A stretch of DNA of 64,000 nt from Neoceratodus forsteri (GCA_016271365.2 CM057452.1:828784001-828848000); one strand, 5' to 3'; shown: positions 10,829 through 22,640, counted from the first letter of the stretch. The notes: generated by a model from the letters alone, not told the origin. Translations and numbers: made by a program.

Positions 10829-11360
10829 TCTGGAGACCACACCTCTGGCAGGACATAGACAGACTAGAGGCAATCCAGAGGAGGGTAACTAAAATGGTGA
10901 AGTATCTACATCAAAAGCCCTATGAGGAGCAACTGAAGGACCTCAATATGTATATCCTGGAGGAAAGAAGGGAGAGGGGAGATATGACAGAGGCTTTCAA
11001 ATGCCTCAAAGGTATAAATGAGGTTCAAATGGGATGTCTTTTTTCAGAGAAAAAGATGCTCAAGAACAAGGAGTCATGCTATGAGGTTGGAGGGGGATAG
11101 ACTCAGGGGAGATGTAAGCAAGTACTTCATCACAGAAAGAGTGGTGGATGCCTAGAACAGCTTCCCGAGTCCCAGCAGAGTGGTGGAAGCAAAAATTGTA
11201 GTGGGATTCAAGAAGGCTTGGGAAAAGCACAAGGGAACTTTAGTGGTAAGGAAAGGGGGGAAAGCCAGAGATCAAGTAGGGTCTGCGGTGTTACAGTAGG
11301 TAGGTGAAATGAGCAGACTAGGTGGGCCAAGCTATCCTTATCTGCCATCAGTGTATATGT
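10829..11360 (+). mobile_element. CR1 LINE 3' fragment
   Basis: Plus-strand 3' end of a CR1 polymerase. The translated run includes F-W-R-P-like remains followed by D-I-D-R-L-E-A-I-Q-R-R-V-T-K-M and the phrase Y-E-E-Q-L-K-D-L-N-M-Y, which recurs in the other copies. The 3' UTR includes AATGAGCAGACTAGGTGGGC and ends in a TATGTTTCTTTG-type terminus. Frameshifts and stops are present, so it is a 5'-truncated dead copy. Confidence 0.85.
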
Positions 11361-12266
11361 TTCTTTGCTTACCAACACCAAATCTTATTTATAACTGGTG
11401 CCCATCTCCCAGTTTACCTAAGGATTGTTTCCATAAGTGTCATTAATGTTAGTATCCTATTAAACTATGGTGTTCTTTTTAATTAGGGAGAAAATATTTC
11501 ACATAAGTTGCATCATCACCTAAAACTATTCTACTGGATGTTATGTATACCATACCATAGCAGCACTGGGGGAAAAGAGAGAACTGTCATTCTGTCTAGT
11601 CTAGCTTATATTTGGGTTAAAATGTAAAAAAAAGGAAATGGGGAAAAAAGGCTCATCTTCAGGTTATGTAATCATCTTTATACATTACAACTACTTATAA
11701 GGCAGTGCTAGCCAAACAGAATAACAAAAGATTCAGACACTTGAAGGTCAAACACATCACTGTTTATCAACTACTTATAAAAGTGCAGATGATCGTGACA
11801 AGACAAATTAATATACCAGTAGGGAACAGAGTACAACACAGAACTGCCAAGGTTTTTGATCAAGTGTTATATTCAGAAAACAGAACCCCATAGCCTGTGC
11901 TTTTAGAATATGTGTGGGAGGTTTTTGTAGTTAGATACCATGTTGTTTCAATGTCAAACACATTATATTTTTAAAATAATATCAAAAGTGTGGGTTGCTA
12001 CTAAGTTTAAAACTATTATAATTACAACAAAGATTTTTTTGTTTCCAGCAAAATATTCACAGCCGTCATCATTAGAAATCAATTGCTCAGAATTCCTCCA
12101 AATGGTATCTGATCATTCCATTTTTTGTGACTAAGAAGTTTTCACTAAAAAGGGAAGTTTTCTTCCTTAGACTCCATCCGTCCATGTTACTTACAATATA
12201 CATGCCCAGCCTCATAATCCACTGAGCTGAGTTAACAAGTCATAGTGTAGCCTGCAGTCTGTACAT
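11361..12266. other. Unassigned A/T-rich DNA
   Basis: No domain, repeat or RNA gene was recognised. The two open frames of about 60 codons are low-complexity translations of A/T-rich DNA. Confidence 0.4.
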
Positions 12267-12267
12267 T

Positions 12268-12412
12268 CATGTAAGCAATAAGGCACCATAAGGGGTGGGT
12301 AGTTACGTGGTAAGTGCAGGCCCAGGTGCTTTGTGAGGTACAAGGCATTACACCTTCATCACATGAGAATGTAGTTATTACATAACTTACCATACCCTGA
12401 TATCTCTAATTA
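12268..12412. mobile_element. Probable foldback MITE, GCAATAACCCAC family
   Basis: The left part, GTAAGCAATAAGGCACC then GGGTGGGTAGTTACGTGG, resembles the left arm of the copy at 7.67 kb. The right part near 12375-12405 contains ATTACATAACTTACCATACC, a weak complement of the left. Divergence is high, so this is tentative. Confidence 0.4.
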
Positions 12413-12879
12413 GTAAAATAAGACAGCTTAGAAAATGGCAAGTTTTTTTTTTATTAAAAACAGGTATTTTCTTTTGTTCAATGTAACTAGTAAAAAGTAG
12501 TCCATCCCACCTGTCATCTGTCTTTTCACACATTCAGAAGAGGGAATGTTTGTTTATAATGGATTTCAGAAATTCAAACTTCTGCTGATGCCTTGTGGCA
12601 GGATGTTCACATTTCCCCCACACAAACACACACAACGAAAGGCCCCAGTAAAGCCATGGATTCAGTTTTATCTGGGCAGGGTAAGAAGCAAAGATATACT
12701 CCGGTAGGCAGGTAAGAATAGGAAGGAAGTGGTTAATAGTCAGGAAAGAAGCTCAGGAAAGTAAAGTTAAAAGTACCACTTCATTTTTTAAATTGATGTA
12801 TACGTATAAGAAGGAGATTATAAAGGGAAAGAACATTTACTCAATTTTTGGGGAGGTTCTTTTGTAGGGCCTAGCTGAC
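12413..12879. other. Unassigned DNA
   Basis: A/T-rich sequence with a short (CA)-like patch near 12620. No gene or element was recognised. Confidence 0.4.
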
Positions 12880-13101
12880 CTTTTTTTTTTTATAATTCTT
12901 TGGTAACCAGGTAAGGCCCACTAGGCACTTGCGCTTGTTTCAGGGACAACCCAGGAGTACTGGGGTGGTTAACTGACTTGCTCAGAGTCACATAGTATAC
13001 AAGTGGAGATTGTGGGAATCAAACCCAGGTCTGCTGGATACACACTACCAAGCCCATTCACAGCTCGTTACTGTAACCTGTAAGCTATACTGCCTCTAGG
13101 C
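12880..13101 (-). mobile_element. tRNA-derived MIR-like SINE
   Basis: Minus-strand copy. Read on the plus strand, the tail comes first (TTTGGTAACCAGGTAAGGCC, then TTTCAGGGACAACCCAGGAG), then the core complement ACTTGCTCAGAGTCACA, then the B-box complement GGGAATCAAACCCAGG, and finally the tRNA-like head ending TACTGCCTC near 13097. The tail resembles the LINE 3' end at 4457-4562. Confidence 0.8.
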
Positions 13102-13326
13102 TATCTTTTTTTAGTATGAGTAAAGGTGGTTGACATGTTTATAAAGACTGTCAGGAATGTTTTAATTTTTTTGTTACAAAAGGCAAATGTGTGCTAGTGT
13201 GCTGTGTCTGCATTGCCAGCACTTGTTTTAACCAGTGGTAGTGGTTTCTCAGTTCATGGCTGCTGACCAATCAGAAGGCAACGATTTTCCTCCTCCTTTT
13301 ATAATTGTATTTAGAAGCTTGACTAA

Positions 13327-13636
13327 TAGAGGTGTGTGGAAACTTCAGATTCCACTTCTGCTGAAATTCTGCAGAATTTCAGAAATTCTTCCTAATTCCA
13401 AAATCAGATTTTTTTTAAACTGTAGAGTAGTGAGCTACAGTTTACATCAACAGCAGAAAAATATTTAGTGGTTTACAGAAACCATGGATTTGTTTGCCCC
13501 AAACTCCTAAATAATGTTCCATGCATTATATTCAGAATTCCATGGACTTAAAAAAAATTCTTAAAAGCATTTTGGAAGGAAAATTGCCATTCCAGACAAA
13601 TTCTGCTGGCAGAATGTCACATTCCACACTGCTCTA
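13327..13636. mobile_element. hAT-type MITE with 8 bp target duplication
   Basis: The terminal inverted repeats are TAGAGGTGTGTGGAA at the left and TAGAGCAGTGTGGAA (complement of 13622-13636) at the right, 13 of 15 identical. They are flanked by perfect 8 bp copies of TTGACTAA at 13319-13326 and 13637-13644. An 8 bp duplication with T at position 2 and A at position 7, together with a TAGAG-type end, is the hAT superfamily signature. The 310 bp interior has several internal GAATTTC/AGAATT-type hairpins and no transposase, so it is non-autonomous. The perfect flanking duplication confirms the boundaries. Confidence 0.82.
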
Positions 13637-13644
13637 TTGACTAA

Positions 13645-14720
13645 TGTTGCTTTCATTCAGCAGGCAATGAATCTCATTTTCCCCATTTGTCATGTTTGGG
13701 CCTTCAGTTTCCAAACTTCTGATGGCTGTCCTATCTCTGCTAATGACATCATAATCAGTTGCCATATACGTTGTTCTGATTGCACAGCAGAGGATCATAA
13801 CTTCAGGGCCCTGTTCTCACTTGTTCTGACTGGGCTAAAGTGGTCTCTAGCATTTGTGACAGCATGATGGAGGGGGTGAGAACTACGTGATGGCCCTTAC
13901 AAACCTTGAAATAGCCTCCTGCAACCCTCCTCCCACTATCCATAGAACATTTAGAGGAAGATAACAGGAAGGTTCTGTGCTGTCAGGGGTGGACTCTGGT
14001 GGGGACCACACAGGCATTCAGTACATAGAAAAGTAGTGACCACTCTCCCAGATTAGAACATTTGTAATAATATTTATTCAGGTATAAAGAAATTCATAAG
14101 AGACTGACACACTACCTTTGTTGGTGTGTGGAGTCCTATGAATTTCTGTGTATATGAATAAATGTTATAAAATGGGTAGGGACTGTTTCGAATCCTGACT
14201 GGCTGAGAGACCATTCCAGCCAAATATTTCTGTTTTTGTTAGTACAGCACATCTAAAACATGTTGCAGTACCTGTGGCCTCACCACCAAAATAAATCAAT
14301 GTGTGCCAGACAGAACATTTCAAAACAATTTATCCATCTTGTTGTTTTCTTAGCAAGCCACTTGTTCAGCCATAAAAACAAAACAAAAAAAAACAGTAAG
14401 TAAAACACTTGGAAGTGCTTACTTTTTTGTAACATCCCTCTTGTTCTCCCTCCCAACAAGCTTGCTATCACTCCCAACACCCATACCTTAGTTGAGCTCA
14501 CTGTGGTATCTCACTGTTCCTCCCGACCTGTAAGAGTTACTACTGCAGATGATAGCATGCTGCAAGCAAGACCAAAGCAAAATCGTAATCTTATCAGTGG
14601 CCTAGTGTAGCAATTTGGCAGGTCTCCAAAACACACCATAGCACAGCACAGCATCCCTTGTGACACCAGACAATAGCACAGCATCCTAGTAACACCAGAC
14701 AACGTGGTTAGCAGAGGGAC
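13645..14720. other. Unassigned DNA
   Basis: No gene was recognised. A short inverted pair near 14075-14165 (ATTTATTCAGGTATAAAG-like with TATATGAATAAAT) suggests another degenerate foldback, but the evidence is thin. Confidence 0.35.
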
Positions 14721-14724
14721 TAAA

Positions 14725-14868
14725 AACACACTCCAGTGTGTGGATTATGCTGTGATAAATGAACTTCTAAGGGAAGTAATGCACTCAGCCTGCAGCTCAT
14801 GCCTCAGTAAACCCCTGATCATGCATTTATCACAGATTAACCCACACCATGTAGTGTGAAATTACTTA
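14725..14868. mobile_element. Foldback MITE, GCAATAACCCAC family, copy 2
   Basis: The left arm CACTCCAGTGTGTGGATTAT then GTGATAAATG is complemented at the right by CATTTATCACAGATTAACCC and ACACCATG. The arm CACTCCAG-GTGTGG-TTA-GATAA resembles the outer arm of the copy at 7.67 kb. The loop differs, which suggests old divergence or loop replacement. Confidence 0.6.
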
Positions 14869-15355
14869 CATATATTGTAATCTGGGCGAGTGGTCACTGT
14901 TTTTCTATGTCATGAAGGTTTGTGTTCTGTGTCAGAAAAATGTGGGGTAAGTAGGAAAGAATTCCAGTCAGGAGTTACAAATTAGGCCACTTCACTGCCG
15001 TTCCAGTGTTAATGAGGGGGATTCTCTTAAATCCAGGGATTCTACAGATATTTTGATACAGGTGAGGTGTAACTAGACTACCAGTGCAAAGGTTAGTGAT
15101 CCTGAAATATCCACACTCATCTGGTCTGCAGGGTACAAAGGTAAGGAGGGAGCAGGTGTTGGAACATCTGGATATCACAGCTTCTGCACACAGAGTTGTG
15201 GCATGGCACAGCACCATGCAACTAATGTCATGACATACTGCAGCTGTGTGTGAGTCACAAACCAGTATTTTAATTGGTGCAAACCCTGTTTGAACCCCAA
15301 AACATCTGTCTAGCCCACCTGCATTTCAACCTAACCACAGCTGGTACTCCCTTCT
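14869..15355. other. Unassigned DNA
   Basis: Nothing was recognised on either strand apart from short closed frames. Confidence 0.4.
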
Positions 15356-17955
15356 GTGAATGTGTTCATACGAATATATGAAAATGCCAGCAGAAATGGG
15401 CCTTACGGTCTGTTGAGTCTGCTCAATTGTGCAGCTAGCCCCTCATCTCACAGCTGCCCCTCCCACTTTTCCCCTCCTTATATTTACCCTCCCGCTCACC
15501 CTGCCCCATCCCCTCTTGAAACTGAACACCATCTTGCAGGCCACCCCCTTCTGTGGTACAGTGTTCCACTTACCCACCACCCTTTCGGTGAAGAACTGTC
15601 TCCTTACCTCCCTCCTGAATCTTCCCCCCTCCAGTCTGAGACTGTGCCCTCTTGTGTCCCTTCCTCTTCTTAATTGGAAGATTCCCTCTGTTTGAGTCTT
15701 GTTCATCTCTTTCAAGTACTTAAAGGTCTCAATTATGTCTCCCCATCCCTCCTCTCCTCCAATGAATGCATATCTAGCTCACTCAGACTTTCCTCCTAGG
15801 ACTTGCTCTCCAATCCCTGGATCATCTTTGTCACTCTGCGCTGCACCCCCTCCAAAAATCTGACATCCTTCCTCAGGTACGGATGCCAGAACTGCATGCA
15901 GTACTCCAGCTGTGGCCTGACCAGAGACCTGTGCAGGGGGAGGACTACCTCCCTAATTCTGGAGGAGATTTCCCTCGCTATGCACCCCAGCATCTTGTTG
16001 GCCTTCGCTGCTACCTTCCCACACTGAGCAGAGTAGTTCATGCTCCCCGTTATAAGTACCCCTAGGTTCTTTTCCTCCACAGTGCTACCCAATTGTACCC
16101 CTTCCGAGATGATAGTCCCTCCCCTGGTTCTTTGCTCCAAAGTGTATTACCTTGCACTTCTTAGCACTGAACCCCAGCTGCCATGTTTTTGACCATTCCT
16201 GCAGTTTAGTTAGGTCATCCTGTAACCCCTTCCATCCCTCAATGTCATCAACCACTGCTCCCATTTTGGTGTTGTCTGCAAACAGACTGATCTTACTTCA
16301 GATCCCATGTGAGATATCAGCTATGAATAACCCAACCAACACCAGCCCCAGCACCGATCCCTGTGGCAACCCACTCATCACTGCCCTTGGTGCAGAGAGT
16401 TCCCTTCCCACTACCACCCTTTGCTGCCTACTGCTTAGTCAATTCTTTATCCATTTCACCATCTTCACTCCCACCCCCACAGCTTCAGACTTCCCCCCAG
16501 CCTCCTGTGTGGCACAGAGTCAAAGGCCTTGCTGAAATCCAAATACAGGACATCCACTGCATGGCCCTTGTCTAGTTCCCTTGTCTCTCAATCATAGTAC
16601 TCAATGAGGTTGGTCTGGCAGGATCTGCCCGAGACAAACACATACTAATGCCCATCCTATAGTCCACTGTCCTCCAAAAAGGTCACCAGCCTCTCTTTCA
16701 GGATTATCTCCTTGAACTTCCCCACGACTGATGTGAGGCTCACTGGCCTGTAGTTTCCTGGTTCATCTTTTGGGCCACCTTTGCGGATGGCTTCACAAGA
16801 GCCATCCTTCAGTCCTGCGGTATGCATCCTGTGTCCAGGAGGTATTGAGCAGTTCTGTCAGTGGCCCTGCTAGAACCTCAGCCAGCTCCTTGAGTACCCT
16901 AGGGTGAATGCCGTCTGGCCCAGGTGCCTTGTCCACCCTCAGTGCCCTCAGTCCTTCCAGTACCCTGTCCTCAGTAATACTCATGACTGTCACCCCCTCT
17001 CTCCCCCGCCTACCCAACCCCTCCTCTGTGGTATCTTTCCCGCTTTCTCTCACGTGAATACAGAACAGAAGTATTCATCTAATGCCTCTGCCTGATCCTC
17101 CCTTCTCTCCACCCACCCCCATCCTTTTTAATCCTCACTATTTGGTCCTTGTTGTTCCTTCTTTCCCAAATGTATCTGAAGAAATCATTTTCTGCATTTT
17201 TAATACCCTGTGCCAGCCTCAGCTCCCTGAAAGCCTTGGCTGCTCTGACTAGTTTGGTGGCCTCTCTGGATTTCTTCGTCCCTCCCTGACTTTTTGAACC
17301 TCCAGAATGCCTCTCTCTTGGCCCGCACCCCCTCCCTCACCTCCTGAGTCATCCAACTGGGCTTCTTTGCCCTCCCTTTCTTACTCCGTGTTGTAGTACA
17401 TGCCCCCATATCCTCCAATAGCCCCTTTTCTATGACATCCCACTTCTGACTTGTGTCCCAGCCTGGCTGAATACCCTGCAGGTGCCCCACCAGAATTTCT
17501 TCCTTTTTTAAAGTCTGCCCACCTGAAGTCAACCACCTTGGTACCTGTACCCCCAGCTTCCCACCGCATGTTGAGTGTGAACAACACTGAGTAGTGCTTT
17601 CTCCCCACCAGTGGGTCCTCCACCCCCAGATCCCTTACCATCTCCCCATTTGACAGTACAAGGTCCAGAGTATTTCCTATCTGAGTTGGCCCATGGACCA
17701 ATTGCATCAAGAAGCTGTCCTGAAATGCCTCTACCAGGACTTACTCCTTTGCACTTGTGGTGCTTGGGGAACTCCAATCCACCCCAGGTAGGTTGAAGTC
17801 CCCCACCATCACTGTGTTACTTTTCCTGCAGACCCTTCGGATTTGCTCAGCTAACTCCCTGTCCAGGTCCTCTAGTTGAGCTGGTGGTCTATAAACTACC
17901 CCCATCCTCAGTGTCCTGCCTTTTGATTCCTGAAAATGCATCCATACAGCCTCTG
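15356..17955 (-). mobile_element. CR1 LINE, 5'-truncated, about 2.6 kb
   Basis: Read on the minus strand this is the second half of a CR1 element. It starts in the endonuclease, where the frame at 17941-17741 contains V-V-Y-R-P-P and V-G-D-F-N-L-P-G-V-D-W, a good apurinic-endonuclease block. The linker follows (D-L-V-L-S-N-G near 17680). RT begins at 17053-16793 with V-D-K-A-P-G-P-D-G-I-H-P-R-V-L-K-E-L. The C-terminal part (16140-15796) has L-E-Y-C-M-Q-F-W-H-P-Y and a G-V-Q-R-R-V-T-K-M end. Several frames and stops interrupt the reading, so it is inactive. The 3' end, near 15366, differs from the octamer-ended copies and shares GATGCCAGCAGAAAC-like sequence with the short fragment at 24.23 kb, so these two form a subfamily. 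RNA-mediated target-primed insertion is the known mechanism. Confidence 0.9.
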
Positions 17956-18390
17956 CAATGCCATACCAGGGTTAATGTGTTAAGCAGAATATTTGTGTAC
18001 AGCAGGAAAGGGCAGCAACAAAAAGGTACAAGTTTGTCTCCTGTTCTGTGCTGACACCTATTGCGACTAAGAAAAGTGGCCATGAGCAGGAACAGCAGCA
18101 AGAACTGATGAAGAGGTATAGTGCATGTTTTATTACAAATTTCTTTCAAACTGTAACAAAGAATGGAATGTCCAGAATTCAGATCTTTGAGTAATGTGAT
18201 ACCTGAGTCTAGTGAATTTGAAGTATACCATTTTGTAGGAATCTGGAATATCACTTTAGTATTCTAGCTTTTTTCTTACTTTCTACAGTTAATGGTCAAC
18301 AAAAAATTTCAGATAGTTTAGTATTTATTCCCCTGTATCTTTTAAAAAGCATTTAACTATCCTCGACTGATCTCAGAATTGTTTGTAACA
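17956..18390. other. Unassigned spacer between two CR1 copies
   Basis: A 121-codon minus-strand frame crosses this spacer and overlaps the CR1 edge, but it has no domain and a composition typical of chance. No repeat was recognised. Confidence 0.4.
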
Positions 18391-18816
18391 TCACATAGAA
18401 ACATAGAATTTGACTGCAAATAAGGACAGCTCGGCCCCCCTAGTCTGCCCATTTCCCTACCTAAGGGATAAGCTGCAGATCCTAGTTAACCAACAGCCTA
18501 TTTCCTCCTACTCCCCACTAGAATTGCCTCATGTTTGTCCCATGCATTCTTGAATTCCCCCACTGTTCTTCACTCTACTACCTCCTTAGGAAGGCTATTC
18601 CATGTATCCACAGCCCTCTCCATGAAAAAATACTTCCTACATTAACTCTGAGCCATTTCCCCTCTATCTTCAAATTGTGCCCTCTTGTTCTTGCACATCT
18701 CTTTTCCTGAAAGATGCTACCCTCTTGGACGTTGTTGATTCCCTTGAGGGTACTTGAAGTTTCATCATGTTCCCCCTCTCCTCCCTTTCCTCAAGGGCAT
18801 ACATATTAAAGCTCCT

Positions 18817-21590
18817 CTAGTCTCTCTTAGTGTGTCTTCTGGTGCAGACCCTGCCCATTTTAGTTGCCCTCCTCTGGACAGCCTCCATCTTGTTTATGTT
18901 CTCGCAGAGATGGGGTCTCCAGAACTGCACGCAGTACTCCAGATGGGGTCTCACCAGCTGTCTATACAGAGGGATAACTACTTCTTGTTTTCTACTGGTG
19001 ATGTCTCTCTCTATGCATCCCAGTATCGCGCCAGCCCTCGTTACTGCCTTCTCACATTGCTTGCACACCTTTAGGTCATCTGATATGACTACCTCCAGGT
19101 CCCTTTCCAGTTTTGTTGTTGTTAGTATCTCACCCCCCCACTGTGTACTTTTCCCCTGGGTTTTTGTTTCCCAGGTGCATTACATTGCACTTCTTTGCAT
19201 TGAATCTAAGCTGCCATGCATTTGACCATTCCTCCAACCTTGCCAAGTCCCTTCTCACCTTTCCACCCCCCCTTCTGTATTGACTCTGTTGCAGATCTTT
19301 GTATCATCTGCAAAGAGACATACTTTTCCTTCCAGTCCCTCCGCAATGCCACTTATGAAGACATTAAAGAGGCCTGGTCCCAGTGCTGAACCCTGCGGTA
19401 CACCGCTAGTAACCCCTTTCTTCAGAGTGGACCTACTACTATTACCTCTGCAGCCTGTTGTCCAGCCAGTTTTACACAGGCTACCACCTTGGGACCCACT
19501 ACAAGGCTGGCTAATTCATAGATAATCTTTGTGTGGATCAGTGTCAAATGCCTTGCTAAAGTCAAGGTATGCTATGTCCACAGCCCCTCCCTGGTCTACT
19601 GCTTTGGTCACCCAGTCAAAGAAATCTATTAGATTCGTCTGACACGACCTTCCTGCTGTGAATCCATGCTGCCTTGGGTCCTGTGCCCTGCTGGCCTCTA
19701 GGTACTCAGCAGTTCTTTCCTTCAGAAGTGATTCCATCATATTTCCCTACCACTGAGGTCAAACTAACAGGTCTATAGTTTCCTGCTTCTGCCTTGCTTC
19801 CACTTCTGTGAAGTGGAAACATATCCACCCTCCTCCAGTCCTCAGGTACCACCCCATCCTCTCCTGATTTGTTAAAGAGGGTGGTAAGTGGTGTCACTAG
19901 TTCTACCCTTAGTTCTTTTAGAATTCTTTGGTGAATCCTGTCAGGCCCCACTTCTTTGTCCACCTTCAGTTTTAAGAGTTCTTTCAGAACCTTTTCTTCT
20001 GTGGATGGACTGGTATCAACCCCCCTATACAGAGTGTTTCTATTGTTTGGTTTAAGTACCTTCCCCATCTCTTCTTTTGTGAATACTGAGCAGAAGTATT
20101 TGTTCAGTATCCCTGCTTTTTCACTGTCACCCTCTGCCCACATTACCTCCCCTTTATTAAGCTTCAGTATCCTCCCTTGGTCTTTCTTTGCTCCCTAAAG
20201 TACCTATAAAAGGTGTTATCCCCCTTCTTAACAGAGTTGGCTATCTTTTTCTCAGTTTGGGCCTTTGCTATTCTGACTGCCTTACCTGCCTTCTTATGCT
20301 TTAACTGATATAGTTCTCTGTCCTCCTCCTTCTGTGTTTTCTTATATTTCATGAATGCTATCCATTTCTCCTTAACTTTCCCTGCCACCTCTTTTGAGAT
20401 CCATAGTGGCTTTTTCCTTCATTTTGTTTTGTTGATTTGCTTTACACAAAGGCTTGTTGTCTCTGTGATGGCAGTTTAGATTTTTCCCCATTGTTCTTCC
20501 ACCCCTCCTTCTTGCCTGTTTGCTAGTGCTTTTCTGAGGCACTCTCCTATTTTGACAAAGTCAGCCCTCCTAAAGTCCAACACCCTTGCTTTTGTATGGC
20601 TTGACTCTACAGCTGTGTTTATTGTGAACTACACTGTTTGGTGGTCATTTGTTCCCAGATGGCTTCCCACTTCTAACTCTGAGATCCTCTCTCTATCCCC
20701 ATTTGAAAGTACCAGGTCTAAGATTGCTCCCTCCCGAGTGGGTCCCAACACTAGCTGCCTGATCATGCCCCCTGTAGGGCATCGAGAATGACCCTGATCT
20801 TGGATGTGGCTGCAGTAAAGGTGCTCCAGTTAACATCTGGCATATTCAGGTCTCCCATCAACAATATCTCTCCTTTTTCTGCCATACTAAGGATTCCTTC
20901 TATCATTTCCTTGTACATTGCCTCCACCTGAGAAGGGGGTCTCTAAACAACCCCTGTGTGGATTGTAATGCCATTTCCTATCTCCAGGGTGACCCACAGT
21001 ACCTCCTCTCCTCCCTGTTTACCCTTTAGTTCTGTTGCTTTGATTCCATCCCTTATGTAGAGAGCTACTCCTCCTCCTCTTCTACCCTCCCTGTCCCTCC
21101 TGCAGATTGTGTACCCTGTTATGCTGACACCCCAGTCCTGGTTATTTGTGTATCATGTTTCTGTGACTGCCACGATATCCAGGTGTCCCTCTTCCATCAA
21201 GGCCACTAGATCAGGGAGCTTGTTACCCAGACTATGGGCATTGGTACTCATCACCCTCCATTTTTTGATGGTATTACCCCTTTTTGGCCCATCCCTGTCC
21301 TTACTGCTTTTGCCTTTTTCTCCATTTACCCCTGATGTGCTCCCTATTGACTTCTCTACCTCTGTGTCTACTTTGCTAACTACCCTGTTTTGGGGGGCTG
21401 GGGATTTCCCTGCTTCTCTTCAGTGCCTCCCCCTTTGGCTAGTTTAAATGCTTGCTAATGAAGCATTTAAACCTATCATCTAAGATCCTGCTTCCCATCC
21501 TGAACAGATGCAGACCATCATGCCAGTATAGGCCTGTATCCCTTCAGGTGGACCCCCAGTCCCCAGTGAAGCCAAATCCCTGAGCTCCGC
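18817..21590 (-). pseudogene. CR1 ORF2 remnant (endonuclease-RT)
   Basis: Broken reading of endonuclease and reverse transcriptase. Recognisable pieces in coding order: an endonuclease phrase G-D-L-N-M-P-D-V-N-W near 20855-20820; a basic linker K-A-V-R-I-A-K-A-Q-T-E-K-K near 20290; RT fingers with V-D-K-E-V-G-P-D-R-I-H near 19960; N-Y-R-P-V-S-L-T-S near 19780; F-T-A-G-R-S-C-Q-T-N and Y-L-D-F-S-K-A-F-D-T near 19660-19545; and R-P-H-L-E-Y-C-V-Q-F-W-R-P near 18930. The palm aspartate in F-S-K-A-F-D survives in this frame. At least four frameshifts and many stops separate the pieces. Only fragments with few stops appear as open frames. Confidence 0.85.
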
Positions 21591-21603
21591 ACCAGGTTTT
21601 CAA

Positions 21604-22224
21604 TCAGTCATTAAATCCCATGGTGAGGAGTACCCTAGCCTCACCCATGCCATAGACAGGTAGCACTTCTGAAAAAGTTACCATGTGTGCCACTTGTCTA
21701 AGGCCCCTCCCCAACACCACAAACTCCTGCTGCACTGCCCTGATCCCATTCCCAGCCAGGTCATTTGTCCCTAGGTGGACAATGACATCCAGCTCCCTCC
21801 CCTGTGCAGCTGCTCCCACGATCCTGAGGATTTGCTTCCTGTCCCTCCAAGTCATGGTTTCAGTCAGACATCTTACCTCCCTCTCCCTTCCCTCCCCCAG
21901 TTCTACCCCCCTAACAATTAAGTCCACCACCAGGAGTTGTTTTCTTCCCCTGTGGGGTCCTGTACCACCTTCCTGTGGGTCTCCTTTGTGGAGGTTCCCA
22001 GCATCCTCCTTGGTCTCCACTGTGGGTGCCTCCACAGAGGAACCACACTCCATGAGAATGGTGAATGAACTGTGAAGAGGAACAACTGGAAGGATGTGCC
22101 TCTGTTCCACCAGCCTCACCCTCTCTGAACTCACCGTGGTCCAACCGCTCCTCTTTCTTGGCAACCTCTGAGGAAGTGGTGGTGGCTCTGGTGGTCCCTG
22201 CCCATGCCCTCCAGAAACAATCAA
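21604..22224 (-). pseudogene. CR1 ORF1 remnant with SGNH-esterase-like domain
   Basis: A 206-codon minus-strand frame. Around residues 97-107 it reads V-V-D-L-I-V-R-G, which matches the esterase block I consensus G-D-S-x-V-R-G with the nucleophile serine region degraded. About 17 residues later comes R-E-R-E-V-R-C-L. Near residues 147-157 is V-I-V-H-L-G-T-N-D-L-A-G, an intact block III (G-x-N-D). SGNH-type esterase ORF1 proteins are known for CR1 and related L2 elements; the protein is thought to bind RNA or membranes and assist retrotransposition. The N-terminal third is proline- and arginine-rich without a clear domain. Loss of the block I serine predicts no catalytic activity. The start is the first available ATG of this frame, and the original N-terminus may lie further upstream. 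Confidence 0.8.
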
Positions 22225-22269
22225 CTACAACTCTGACCCACCACCCCAGTGAGTGCCTTCCTTCCTTTC

Positions 22270-22562
22270 AGGCACCTATTTCACAGAGTTTAAGTAACAG
22301 GTCTAGTCACTGCAAATATTCTCCTAGCTAAATTTCTTCCCTGGAAAATAAAAGTTACACTAAGAAAAGTCAACCACAAAACAAAGAACCAAAACACTGA
22401 CTTCTACTTATCAGACACCTGTGTCACAGAGTTTAAGTAACAGGTCTAATCACAAATGACTGGAAATATTCTCCCAGCTAAATTTCCTCCTGGCAAATAA
22501 AAGTTACACTAAGAAAAGTCAACCCCAAAACAAAGAACCAAAACACTGACTTCTACTTACTT
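22270..22562 (-). repeat. Tandem duplication in CR1 leader, unit about 143-150 bp
   Basis: Two adjacent copies begin AGGCACCTATTTCACAGAG and AGACACCTGTGTCACAGAG, both followed by TTTAAGTAACAGGTCTA. Both end with AACACTGACTTCTACTTA. They lie just upstream of ORF1 of the CR1 element, i.e. in its 5' UTR. Repeated leader monomers act as promoters in some LINEs; whether that holds here is inference. Confidence 0.8.
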
Positions 22563-22640
22563 ACACAGGCCCCAAAATTAAGAACTCAATTCAGCATACT
22601 TCTATTAAATCACCTCCTTGCTATAAGGAACAGACTGTTG

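Larger units (their letters stand above)
18393..22640 (-). mobile_element. CR1 LINE, near full length, about 4.2 kb
   Basis: The most complete CR1 in the window, on the minus strand. In its own direction: a leader with a tandem duplication (22562-22270), ORF1 with an SGNH-esterase-like domain (22224-21604), a decayed endonuclease (about 21590-20820, with G-D-L-N-M-P-D-V-N-W), a linker, RT (about 20143-19516, with D-F-S-K-A-F-D), the C-terminal domain (about 19100-18817), and a 3' end of TTCTATGTTTCTATG type near 18393. CR1 copies are usually 5'-truncated, so a copy with ORF1 and leader is informative. Frameshifts and stops throughout ORF2 make it inactive. The 5' boundary is not sharply visible, and 22640 is an estimate. 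Confidence 0.88.

Noticed and set aside
15356..16575. Plus-strand frames of 60-130 codons over the CR1 copies
   Set aside because: They are antisense shadows of the minus-strand CR1 polymerase.
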